Shown in pieces: positions 17,060-25,085 of a stretch of DNA of 64,000 bases (position 1 is the first letter of the stretch; every line of letters begins with the position of its first letter). The stretch is taken from positions 83,251-147,250 of the forward strand of contig NZ_VAUA01000006.1 of assembly GCF_005771405.1 (NCBI RefSeq), written 5' to 3'. The notes below the pieces were generated by a model. That model was not told the DNA's origin. It saw nothing but the letters and a program-made list of their open reading frames with translations, and made no database searches. The stretch is from Parasedimentitalea maritima (lineage in GTDB: Bacteria; Pseudomonadota; Alphaproteobacteria; Rhodobacterales; Rhodobacteraceae). The position numbers and the translations under genes are program-made.

Positions 17060-17857
17060 TTAGGCGACCGAACTGAGAAACTGTTTCAGTCGGGCCGACT
17101 GTGGGTTTCCAAAGACCTCGGCAGGTGGGCCCTGCTCTTCGATACGGCCTTCGAACAGGTAAACGACGTGGTTGGCCACCTCGCGTGCGAACTTCATTTC
17201 ATGGGTGACCAACAACATGGTGCGGCCTTCGGCGGCCAGATCGCGGATGACCGTCAGCACCTCACCTACCAGTTCCGGGTCCAGCGCCGATGTAGGTTCA
17301 TCAAACAGCATCACATTGGGGTCCACCGCCAGCGCGCGGGCAATTGCGGCGCGTTGTTGCTGACCCCCGGACAGGTAGGCCGGGAAGGTATCGGCCTTAT
17401 CGCCCAAGCCCACACGGTCCAGCAGAACTCTAGCTTGTGCGATGGCTTCAGCTCGCGACACTTTCAGTACATGAACGGGCACCTCGATCACGTTTTCCAG
17501 CAGGGTCCGGTGTGTCCAAAGGTTGAATTGCTGAAACACCATCGCCAGTCGGGTGCGAATGCGTTCGATCTGACGCCGATTGGCTGGGCTGCCATCGGCA
17601 TTCATTTCGATCTGCTCACCATCGATTGTGATTTTGCCCGAGGTTGGTGTCTCTAGAAAATTGATGCAGCGCAGCATCGTTGATTTGCCGGAACCGGAGC
17701 CACCAATGATCGCCACCACGTCACCCTTACGCGCGTTTAGTGACACGCCTTTCAGGACTTCGAGCGAACCAAAGGACTTGTGCAGATCCTCGACCTGAAT
17801 GGCTTCGCCAAGCGTGTCAGGCTCGGGTGATGGTTCTGCAGATGCAGCTGTCGGCAT
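17060..17857 (-). CDS. Polar amino-acid ABC transporter ATP-binding protein
   Basis: ABC ATPase of the HisP/GlnQ type, 265 aa: Walker A GGSGSGKSTMLRC, Q-loop VFQQFNLWTHRT, signature LSGGQQQRAAIARALA, Walker B VMLFDEPTSALDPE and the switch His in LLVTHEMKFA. The N-terminal 20 residues before the fold are rich in Pro/Glu/Ala and may start later, but no better start is seen. First gene of the leftward transport operon, divergent from the TetR gene. Confidence 0.92.
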   Translation of the reverse strand: MPTAASAEPSPEPDTLGEAIQVEDLHKSFGSLEVLKGVSLNARKGDVVAIIGGSGSGKSTMLRCINFLETPTSGKITIDGEQIEMNADGSPANRRQIERIRTRLAMVFQQFNLWTHRTLLENVIEVPVHVLKVSRAEAIAQARVLLDRVGLGDKADTFPAYLSGGQQQRAAIARALAVDPNVMLFDEPTSALDPELVGEVLTVIRDLAAEGRTMLLVTHEMKFAREVANHVVYLFEGRIEEQGPPAEVFGNPQSARLKQFLSSVA

Positions 17858-17898
17858 TTTCCGGCTTCCTCACATTTGTGCTTGTAGTAAGGCGCAAG

Positions 17899-17930
17899 CT
17901 TCGTAATTATGCAAGTGTATAAATACGAAG
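17899..17930. promoter_or_regulatory. Inverted repeat in the ABC/TetR divergent promoter region
   Basis: CTTCGTA (17899-17905) and TACGAAG (17924-17930) form perfect 7-bp arms 18 bases apart within the 91-base gap separating the transporter and TetR/aru operons. A plausible TetR operator able to control both directions; binding is inference. Confidence 0.45.
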
Positions 17931-17948
17931 TCTGTGAAAGGAAGCCCC

Positions 17949-18596
17949 GTGAGCGATGCGCGCCGCAAGTTCAAACGCGAAACAGCGGATCAGCGAAAAG
18001 AGGCTCTAATACAGGCCACTTTGTCCCTGGTAGCTGAAAAGGGCGTGCGGGGAGCAACAGTGCGGGCGATTGCCGAACGGGCAGATGTGACCCAGGGCCT
18101 GATCCGGCATTACTTCTCGACCAAGGAAGAATTGGTGACGGCGGCTTATGAAACTCACATGACCGAAATGACCGACCTGACCTTTACCATGGCGGCAAAG
18201 GTGCAGGGGACAGCACGGGACCATTTGGCCGCTTTGGTCAGGACTTCGCTGGAACCACCAGTGGCTGATCCTCGGGCGGTGGCTCTTTGGGCCAGTTTCC
18301 TTAACAAGGTGCAGCAGGATGCGCAGATGAAGGCCACTCACGAGCGCACATATGCCGACTTTCGGGACCGGTTGCAGGACTTGATCCGGGCGGCTTTGGA
18401 CGAGGCCGGACAATCTGTTTCAGATACACGCCTGCATCATCTGGCAACCGCCTGCAACGGCGTGATTGACGGGCTTTGGCTCGAGGGAGGTGCGCTGCCA
18501 GATGCTTTTGCTCCGGGGGAGTTGCCGGGCATTGGCGTCGAATCGGTCGGCGCAATTATTGGATTAGACTTGGAACAGAGGGCAAACCAGCCATGA
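17949..18596 (+). CDS. TetR-family transcriptional regulator
   Basis: Regulator of 215 aa with a clear N-terminal TetR HTH: ALIQATLSLVAEKGVRGATV then IAERADVTQGLIRHYFSTKEEL. The overall look, including the short spacing after the HTH, is BetI-like. Start chosen at GTG 17949 because AAGGAAG lies 5 bases upstream; a GTG at 17934 would lack one. Its stop overlaps the aruH start (ATGA), so it is co-transcribed with the enzymes it probably controls. Confidence 0.88.
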   Translation: MSDARRKFKRETADQRKEALIQATLSLVAEKGVRGATVRAIAERADVTQGLIRHYFSTKEELVTAAYETHMTEMTDLTFTMAAKVQGTARDHLAALVRTSLEPPVADPRAVALWASFLNKVQQDAQMKATHERTYADFRDRLQDLIRAALDEAGQSVSDTRLHHLATACNGVIDGLWLEGGALPDAFAPGELPGIGVESVGAIIGLDLEQRANQP

Positions 18597-19780
18597 AAAC
18601 GACTGCGGTTACACAGCGCCTTGCAGGCCTAGGTGGCGCCAAATGGGAAGTGCACCTGCGCGCCAAGGAAATGGTTCGGCAAGGCGCCGATATCGTTGAG
18701 ATGACCATTGGAGAGCCGGACGTGCCGACGCCGGACATTATGGCTGACACGGCTATCGCGGCGATGAAGGCGGGGCGGACGACCTATTCCGATGGCCGGG
18801 GTGAGGCCGGGTTGCTGGCTGCGCTGGCCGAACACTATTCCGCGTCCACTGGCCGCGTTTTTGAAATCAATCAGTTCTTATGTTTTCCCGGTACTCAAAC
18901 ATCACTTTACGCCGTGATGATGGGAGTCGCCGAGGCCGGGGATGAGGTGCTGATCGGAGACCCGATGTATGCCACTTACGAAGGGGTTGTGCGGGCCTCG
19001 GGCGCTGAGATGGTCCCGGTGCCGCTGCGGCCTGAACATGGGTTTCGCATTCAGGCAGCAGATATCGCCGCCCGAATTACGGACAAAACCCGTGCGATCC
19101 TGCTTACCACGCCGCATAATCCAACTGGATCAATCCTGACGGTTGAAGATATCGACGCCATTGGTGAGCTGGCGTTGAAACATGATCTGTGGATCATTTC
19201 GGACGAGGTCTATGACCAGTTGGTCTTTGATGGGGCTGAATTTGTGTCGCCCTTGTCGCGCAGTGCCTATGCGGACCGGGTGATCGCGGTGTCTTCGATC
19301 TCCAAGTCGCATGCGGCACCGGGATTCCGCAGTGGTTGGTGCGTTGGTCCGGCTGCCTTCACCGAAGCCTTGTTGCCGCTGTCTGAAACCATGTTGTTTG
19401 GCAATCAACCCTTTATCGCCGACATGACTGAAATGGCCGTACGCGAAGGCTCTCCGGTCGCTGAAGGTATGCGTAACCGGTATGCCGCGCGGGCTGCAAA
19501 ACTCTATGACCGGTTGACGCAGGAAACGGATTTGACGGTGCATCAGCCCCAGGCTGGCATGTTTGCGATGATCAATGTGGCCTGTACCGGTTTGGACGGG
19601 CAGGCCTATGCCGAACATCTGCTGGAAAATGGCGGAGTTGCGGTAATGCCAGGCACATCCTTTGGGACCACCATGGCCGATTGGGTGAGGGTGGCTCTGA
19701 CCATCGACGACGCGTCATTCGAAACGGCAATCGAGCGTATTGTTTCACATGCCAACAGCCTGCAAAAGGACGTTGCATGA
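18593..19780 (+). CDS. aruH: PLP aminotransferase, AruH-like arginine:pyruvate transaminase
   Basis: Fold-type I aminotransferase of 395 aa: VEMTIGEPDVPTPD at the N-terminus, TTPHNPTGSILTVEDI, DEVYDQLVFDG, the Schiff-base lysine in SSISKSHAAPGFRSGW and the C-terminal arginine region ADWVRVALTI. AruH of Pseudomonas converts L-arginine and pyruvate to 2-ketoarginine and alanine. The assignment rests mostly on its being coupled (ATGA overlap) to an AruI-like decarboxylase, the next enzyme in that route. Starts overlapping the TetR stop; the frame upstream to 18476 lies within TetR and is not used. Confidence 0.8.
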   Translation: MKTTAVTQRLAGLGGAKWEVHLRAKEMVRQGADIVEMTIGEPDVPTPDIMADTAIAAMKAGRTTYSDGRGEAGLLAALAEHYSASTGRVFEINQFLCFPGTQTSLYAVMMGVAEAGDEVLIGDPMYATYEGVVRASGAEMVPVPLRPEHGFRIQAADIAARITDKTRAILLTTPHNPTGSILTVEDIDAIGELALKHDLWIISDEVYDQLVFDGAEFVSPLSRSAYADRVIAVSSISKSHAAPGFRSGWCVGPAAFTEALLPLSETMLFGNQPFIADMTEMAVREGSPVAEGMRNRYAARAAKLYDRLTQETDLTVHQPQAGMFAMINVACTGLDGQAYAEHLLENGGVAVMPGTSFGTTMADWVRVALTIDDASFETAIERIVSHANSLQKDVA

Positions 19781-21375
19781 CCAGCATCGGAGAAGCGCTG
19801 GTCACGCAACTGGCCGAACGTGGCGTTGAAACTGTCTTTGGCATTCCGGGTGTGCACACTGTGGAACTTTACCGGGGCCTTGCGGCTTCGGGTATTCGTC
19901 ATGTAACGCCGCGCCACGAACAGGGCGCTGGATTTATGGCGGATGGCTATGCCCGTGTATCCGGCAAGCCCGGCGTAGCCTTTGTCATCACCGGACCGGG
20001 GCTGACCAACACGCTGACCCCAATGGCGCAGGCCCGAGCGGATAGTATCCCGATGTTAGTGGTCTCTGGCGTTAATCGTCTGTCGTCATTGGGCAAAGGA
20101 TTGGGCTGTCTGCATGAATTGCCCAACCAGCACGCGATGGTGTCCACCGTTGCGCTTGTGTCTGCGCAGGTGCGTCAGTCGGACGATCTGTCTTCGGCTC
20201 TAACCAAAGCCTTTTTGCCTTTTTCCAGTGGCAGGCCGGGCCCAACCCATGTCGAAATTCCGCTGGATGTGGCCGGAGGGGACTACGTTGAAAACTCTGT
20301 TGTGACAGAAACTGGTAGTCAAACTCAATTGGAGCCGGATCAGGTTTCTCGGGCACAGAACGCGTTAGAGGCGGCCAAAGCCCCGGTCATTCTGGCTGGT
20401 GGCGGGTCTGTTGCTGCGGCAGATTTGGTTCGCGATCTGGCCGAGCGTCTGGATGCCCCGGTGGTGCAAACTGTAAATGCCCGAGGTGTCATGTATGACC
20501 ACCCGCTGGGTGTTCCTGCCAGTCCTAGTTTGCGGGCCGTTCGCGACCTGATTGAAGGCGCAGATGTGGTTTTGGCCGTAGGTACCGAACTGGGGCCGAC
20601 AGATTATGACATGTATGCCACCGGCAGTATGGCCCGGATGCAGGGGCTTATTCGGATTGATTGTTGTAACGAGCAGATTGGCCGCCATCCGGCGGAGATT
20701 GGTTTGCAAGGTGATGCGGGAGTTGTACTTGATGTTCTGATTGCTGACCTGCGTCGCAAGAACGCCTCAACTGGGGCTGGGGCCGACCGTGCCGCGCAGA
20801 CGCGAACAGCGGCTTTTGAAGAGCTCGGCCAGGAATACCAATCTCAAGTCCAGATCCTTGATGCAATGCGTGTCGCTGCCCCTGGTTCGGTTATGGTCGG
20901 CGATTCAACCCAACCGATCTATGCTGGCAATCTGTATTACGACCATGACAGGGCAGGGGGCTGGTTCAATGCGGCCACCGGATACGGTGCATTGGGGTAT
21001 GCCATCCCGGCTGCAATTGGCGCGGCCATCGCCGATCCGGGCGCGCGGGTCATCTGCATTATTGGCGATGGCGGGGCACAGTTCAGTCTGCCAGAGATCA
21101 TGGCGGCCGTGGACGAAAAGCTGCCCATCATCTTTGTAGTGTGGAACAATCACGGCTACCGCGAGATCGCGACGTCGATGCAAGACGTTGGCGTCACTGT
21201 GGTGGGCTGCGACCCGACCCCGCCGAATTTTGAGGCAGCTGCGCTGTCTTTTGGCATTCCTCACCAGAAATGCGGGACCGACCCACAAGCTGTGGCTGCT
21301 GCGGTGACGGCCTGTGACGGCATTACCGGCCCCTGCATGATTGAAATCGAGGCCCCGGTATTTACCCCCTCCTGA
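19777..21375 (+). CDS. aruI: 5-guanidino-2-oxopentanoate decarboxylase (AruI-like, ThDP enzyme)
   Basis: Thiamine-diphosphate enzyme of 532 aa. The N-terminal third is strikingly like P. aeruginosa AruI as I recall it: VETVFGIPGVHTVELYRGL, then RHEQGAGFMADGYARVSGKPG with the catalytic Glu in RHEQ. The C-terminal ThDP-binding motif GDGGAQFSL...NNHGYREI is present. Reaction: 2-ketoarginine to 4-guanidinobutanal plus CO2. The start at 19777 overlaps the aminotransferase stop by 4 bases. Alternative: an acetolactate-synthase-like enzyme of other specificity, less likely given the pairing. Confidence 0.85.
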   Translation: MTSIGEALVTQLAERGVETVFGIPGVHTVELYRGLAASGIRHVTPRHEQGAGFMADGYARVSGKPGVAFVITGPGLTNTLTPMAQARADSIPMLVVSGVNRLSSLGKGLGCLHELPNQHAMVSTVALVSAQVRQSDDLSSALTKAFLPFSSGRPGPTHVEIPLDVAGGDYVENSVVTETGSQTQLEPDQVSRAQNALEAAKAPVILAGGGSVAAADLVRDLAERLDAPVVQTVNARGVMYDHPLGVPASPSLRAVRDLIEGADVVLAVGTELGPTDYDMYATGSMARMQGLIRIDCCNEQIGRHPAEIGLQGDAGVVLDVLIADLRRKNASTGAGADRAAQTRTAAFEELGQEYQSQVQILDAMRVAAPGSVMVGDSTQPIYAGNLYYDHDRAGGWFNAATGYGALGYAIPAAIGAAIADPGARVICIIGDGGAQFSLPEIMAAVDEKLPIIFVVWNNHGYREIATSMQDVGVTVVGCDPTPPNFEAAALSFGIPHQKCGTDPQAVAAAVTACDGITGPCMIEIEAPVFTPS

Positions 21376-21390
21376 ATTGATGAGACTGAC

Positions 21391-22173
21391 ATGAGCAATC
21401 CTACCTATGAATTCACCCGCGCCATCACCCGGCGTCCCTCTGCCAGTATTGTTGACGGGTTGCGCGCCGAAGATATTGGCACCCCGGATCTGGATAAAAT
21501 GCTATCGGCCCATGCGGATTACGTTGCTGCGCTAAAAAGCACCGGTGCCAAAGTGATCGAACTAAACGCTATCGAGGCGCACCCGGATGCGGTGTTTGTT
21601 GAAGATACCACCCTCTGTTTGCCTCAGGGTGCAATCATGATGCGCCCCGGCGCGCCATCGCGGATGGGGGAAGTGGCTGAAATGTTGCCCACCATTCGCG
21701 CCTGTTACGATGAAGTGCGCGAAATCAAAGGCCCCGGCCATGTCGAGGGCGGTGACATACTAGTCACCGGGCATGAGATTTTAGTGGGTCGATCAGATCG
21801 TACTGATGCCAAGGGTGTGGCTGAACTGGCTGAAATTGCCGCTGAATGGGGCCACCAACTGCGTGAGGTCTTTACCCCGCCGGGCGTGCTGCACTTCAAA
21901 ACCGACTGTTCCTTGATGGATGCAGAGACCATCCTGTCAACAAAACGTCTGGATGCTTCGGGCTGCTTTGACGGCTACCGCGTTCTGCATGTCGCCGAGG
22001 GTGAAGAGGCCGCCGCCAATGCGATCCGGTTCAATAATTTGGTGCTGATGGCGTCTGGGTTCCCACGTACGGCTGAGATGCTGGATAAGGCAGGTTATCA
22101 GGTTGTTGAAATCAGCAACTCTGAATGTGCCAAGCTAGATGGCGGCATGTCCTGCCTGTCACTAAGGTTATAA
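21391..22173 (+). CDS. N(G),N(G)-dimethylarginine dimethylaminohydrolase
   Basis: Amidinotransferase-fold hydrolase of 260 aa (DDAH), which splits mono- or dimethylarginine into citrulline and methylamine or dimethylamine. Visible family features: FTRAITRRPSASIVDGL at the start, VEDTTLCLP, GHVEGGDILVTG, the catalytic His in LHFKTDCSLMD and the nucleophile in the C-terminal DGGMSCLSLRL. Lies 15 bases after aruI, on the same transcript as the arginine-degrading enzymes. No recognisable family member for the released amine nearby. Confidence 0.88.
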   Translation: MSNPTYEFTRAITRRPSASIVDGLRAEDIGTPDLDKMLSAHADYVAALKSTGAKVIELNAIEAHPDAVFVEDTTLCLPQGAIMMRPGAPSRMGEVAEMLPTIRACYDEVREIKGPGHVEGGDILVTGHEILVGRSDRTDAKGVAELAEIAAEWGHQLREVFTPPGVLHFKTDCSLMDAETILSTKRLDASGCFDGYRVLHVAEGEEAAANAIRFNNLVLMASGFPRTAEMLDKAGYQVVEISNSECAKLDGGMSCLSLRL

Positions 22174-22253
22174 ACCTGAGAACAGTCTCCTTCAAAGTGT
22201 AGGGATCTCGACAAGTCGATTGCAGCAAAAAGCGGGCGGCGATATAAGGCGTA

Positions 22254-23387
22254 ATGCAATTTTTGGATTACTCCCACAACCCAGCACTGATTGGCGCCTC
22301 CCTATTGGTGGCGCTGATGGCGGGGTTTACTGGTCTGAGTTTGACCCAGGGGTTGGCGCAACGCAGCACCTTACAGAAAAAGCTGTCGATTGCATTGGCG
22401 GCCATTTCTTTGGGCGGTGGGATCTGGTCGATGCATTTCGTGGCCATGTTAGGCCTGCAGCTGCCGATCCTGTTTTATTATGATGCGGCAGTCACCCTGT
22501 CTTCCGCATTGGTTGCGATACTAGTTGTTGGTGTTGCTTTGCTGTTGCTGCACTTTCGTGAACGAACGCCTCTGGTGTTAGTCAGCGCGGGTTCCATTGT
22601 GGGGCTGGGTATAATTGCCATGCACTATATCGGTATGGCTGGATTGGAAATGTGCCGGGCACTTTATACCCCTTTGGGCATTACTCTGGCCGTGTTGGCG
22701 TCCTGCCTGCTGAATATTGCGGCGTTCTGGATAGCCTATGGTCAGCGCAGTCATCGAAATATCCTGCTGGGGACAGTTTGTTTTGGGGTAGCGGTGGTTG
22801 CCGTGCACTTTATTGCAATTGCCGGAACCGGGTTTGTAGCCGATTCTTCGGTTAACGAAGTTGGACCTTCGATTGGAAAAGAGATCATGGCCATGGGCGT
22901 TGTGATCAGCAGTTTTGTGCTATGCGGTGCCTTCCTGTTGACAGGGGTGACATTTCTGGAGCCATCGCAGCAGGTGGTCCCGGCAGTCTTTGCAGAAACA
23001 GGCGGGGAGGGGGCCATAGCGGAAGTCGAGAGCGGGCCAATCGAAATCGAACCGCGCGGAAAACAGATCCCTTACGAGCTGAAGGGCCAGACACTTTTTG
23101 CGGATTTGGATTCTGTGGCCGCGATCCGGGCCGAAGGGCATTACACCCACATCTATACAGCGCATGGCGTGTTCTTTTGTGCCTGGTCCATCACCGAGGC
23201 AGAAAAACGTGTTGCACCTAATCCCTTTCTAAAAACGCATCGTAGCTATCTGATCAATCCTGCCCATGTCATCAGTTTCGAACGCCTGAAAGACAACGGT
23301 ATTTGCCACTTTGATCTTCCCGGTCTGGCCAAAGTGCCCGTTAGCCGGTCGCGGCTGAAACAAGTGCGCGCGACACTGGGTGTCTAA
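22254..23387 (+). CDS. coxC: MHYT-LytTR membrane-bound regulator, CoxC-like
   Basis: Protein of 377 aa. The N-terminal 230 residues hold about seven hydrophobic segments with MHYT-type motifs: SMHFVAML, AMHYIGMAG and VHFIAIAG, a pattern proposed to bind a metal and sense O2, CO or NO. After a linker, residues about 275-375 form a LytTR DNA-binding domain (VAAIRAEGHYTHIYT; FLKTHRSYLINPAHV; VPVSRSRLKQVRATL). CoxC and CoxH of the Oligotropha cox cluster have this same architecture. It sits just upstream of coxM and probably regulates the cox genes, perhaps through the direct repeats at 23592-23642. ATG 22254 has AAGG upstream. Confidence 0.85.
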   Translation: MQFLDYSHNPALIGASLLVALMAGFTGLSLTQGLAQRSTLQKKLSIALAAISLGGGIWSMHFVAMLGLQLPILFYYDAAVTLSSALVAILVVGVALLLLHFRERTPLVLVSAGSIVGLGIIAMHYIGMAGLEMCRALYTPLGITLAVLASCLLNIAAFWIAYGQRSHRNILLGTVCFGVAVVAVHFIAIAGTGFVADSSVNEVGPSIGKEIMAMGVVISSFVLCGAFLLTGVTFLEPSQQVVPAVFAETGGEGAIAEVESGPIEIEPRGKQIPYELKGQTLFADLDSVAAIRAEGHYTHIYTAHGVFFCAWSITEAEKRVAPNPFLKTHRSYLINPAHVISFERLKDNGICHFDLPGLAKVPVSRSRLKQVRATLGV

Positions 23388-23723
23388 GGTTTCATTTGCA
23401 ATCTTGGCGCTGAGCGGCGTCAGTTCCTGAAGCGTTCTCCTTCTTCTCTTTAATGCCCTATTCATTCCGCCTGTATCGCTAACCATGTGGCTCGGTGCGT
23501 TGGCGGATGAAATGCTTGCAAGTAAAGCAACCCAGCCATTTGTTTAGTGGCCGTTGGGGCGCACCCGCCTACAGGACACGTTGGAATGTCGTCGCATTTC
23601 GTGCGGGTAATTCGCATTTCGTGCAGCAGATCGCGAATTTCGATACAAAACAGCAGGTTCCGTATGCGAAAGCATGCAGGTCTTCCCTTAGCCAGATCAA
23701 CTGCACGTCAGGGAGGACCAGCA
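23388..23723 (+). promoter_or_regulatory. coxM upstream region
   Basis: This 336-base stretch has no convincing gene; the reading frame running through it into coxM lacks any start with a ribosome-binding site before 23724. It carries the direct repeats described separately and a GGGAGG (23711-23716) before coxM, so it is taken as the cox promoter and leader. Confidence 0.5.
23592..23642 (+). promoter_or_regulatory. Direct repeats, candidate LytTR operator for coxMSL
   Basis: TCGCATTTCGTGC occurs at 23592-23604 and again exactly 20 bases on at 23612-23624; a weaker third copy, TCGCGAATTTCG, follows at 23631. LytTR proteins bind direct repeats about two helical turns apart, and the neighbouring gene encodes a LytTR sensor. 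Distance to coxM start is about 80 bases. Confidence 0.55.
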
Positions 23724-24578
23724 ATGATACCAGCGGCGTTTGACTATTATCGCCCAAAAGATGTCGAAGGGGTGATAGCCCTTTTGCAAGAACACGGCGA
23801 TGACGCGCGCGTCATGGCGGGCGGGCACAGCCTGATCCCGATGATGAAACTGCGCATGGCCGAGGTGCCGCATCTTATCGATCTTCAGGACATTGCAGCC
23901 CTTAAAGGCATCGCCATTGATGGTGACACAATCACCATTGGGGCGATGGTTACTCAGCATGAGTTGATCAACCACGATGGGTTGTCAGCCGCAGCGCCTA
24001 TCCTGAGTGAAGCTGCCTTGCAGATTGCTGATCCTCAGGTGCGGTACATGGGGACTGTGGGTGGCAATATTGCTAATGGGGATCCGGGCAACGATATGCC
24101 GGGTCTGATGCAATGTCTGGACGCACAGATTGAACTGTTGGGGCCCGAGGGCACTCGTAAGGTTGCGGCCCGTGAGTATTACGAAGCGGCCTATATGACC
24201 GACCGCGAGGATGATGAGGTTCTGATTTCAGTTCGCTTTGCAGCCCCCACCGGCGGTTATTCCTATGAAAAGCAAAAGCGCAAGATTGGCGACTACGCCA
24301 CGGCTGCGGCGGCGGTCCAAATCACCAAGGCAGAGGGCAAAGTTGCCACAGCTTCAATTGCGATGACCAATCTGAGCGATGTGCCGGTCTGGTCCGAAGA
24401 TGCGGGTGACGCATTGGTAGGCACGACCTGTGACACGGAGGCAATGAAGGCCGCCGTTGCAGCGATGCTGGGCGACATCGATCCAACCGAAGACAACCGC
24501 GGTCCGGTGGCGTTCAAACGCCATGTGGCCGGTATCATCCTGACCCGCGCGATCACGCGCGCCTGGGACCGCGCGTAA
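23724..24578 (+). CDS. coxM: Carbon monoxide dehydrogenase medium subunit (FAD)
   Basis: FAD-binding subunit of 284 aa that passes electrons from the iron-sulphur subunit to quinone. The two FAD loops known from CoxM are present: AGGHSLIPMMKLRM near residue 32 and TVGGNIANGDPGNDMPG near 111. The frame is open to 23547, but ATG 23724 (MIPAAFDYYRP) has GGGAGG 7 bases upstream and matches the family N-terminus. Followed after 12 bases by coxS. Confidence 0.93.
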   Translation: MIPAAFDYYRPKDVEGVIALLQEHGDDARVMAGGHSLIPMMKLRMAEVPHLIDLQDIAALKGIAIDGDTITIGAMVTQHELINHDGLSAAAPILSEAALQIADPQVRYMGTVGGNIANGDPGNDMPGLMQCLDAQIELLGPEGTRKVAAREYYEAAYMTDREDDEVLISVRFAAPTGGYSYEKQKRKIGDYATAAAAVQITKAEGKVATASIAMTNLSDVPVWSEDAGDALVGTTCDTEAMKAAVAAMLGDIDPTEDNRGPVAFKRHVAGIILTRAITRAWDRA

Positions 24579-24590
24579 GGAAACCATCAA

Positions 24591-25085
24591 ATGTCTGACA
24601 AGATGCATATCAAGTTGAATGTAAACGGTGAGGACCACGAGTTCCTGGCCGAACCCCGCGATTTGTTGATTTACGCGCTGCGTGAAAAACTGAACATCAC
24701 TGGCCCGCACGTTGGTTGTGACACCTCTCATTGCGGTGCCTGCACTGTGACCGTGGATGGTAAATCGGTGAAATCCTGCACCATGTTTGTGGCGCAGGCC
24801 AATGGGGCAGAAATCACCACTATCGAAGGCATCGGCCAGCCCGACGCCCTGCATGTCCTGCAAGAAAGCTTTCGTGAACATCACGGGTTGCAATGTGGGT
24901 TTTGCACGCCGGGAATGATCACCCGCGCAACCAAACTGCTTGAGGAAAACGCAAACCCAACCGAAGAAGAGGTTCGCTTTGGCATGGCTGGCAATATTTG
25001 CCGCTGCACCGGATATCAGAACATTGTGAAATCCATCCTTGCGGTAGCAAGTGAACTGAATTCCGCAAAGGAGGCTGCACAATGA
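24591..25085 (+). CDS. coxS: Carbon monoxide dehydrogenase small subunit (two [2Fe-2S])
   Basis: Iron-sulphur subunit of 164 aa. Plant-type ferredoxin cluster ligands [11 protein letters not shown]...C near residues 44-64, and the second cluster in CGFCTPGM with [10 protein letters not shown] near 103-140. These carry electrons from the Mo centre of CoxL to the FAD of CoxM. Stop overlaps the coxL start (ATGA). Confidence 0.95.
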   Translation: MSDKMHIKLNVNGEDHEFLAEPRDLLIYALREKLNITGPHVGCDTSHCGACTVTVDGKSVKSCTMFVAQANGAEITTIEGIGQPDALHVLQESFREHHGLQCGFCTPGMITRATKLLEENANPTEEEVRFGMAGNICRCTGYQNIVKSILAVASELNSAKEAAQ

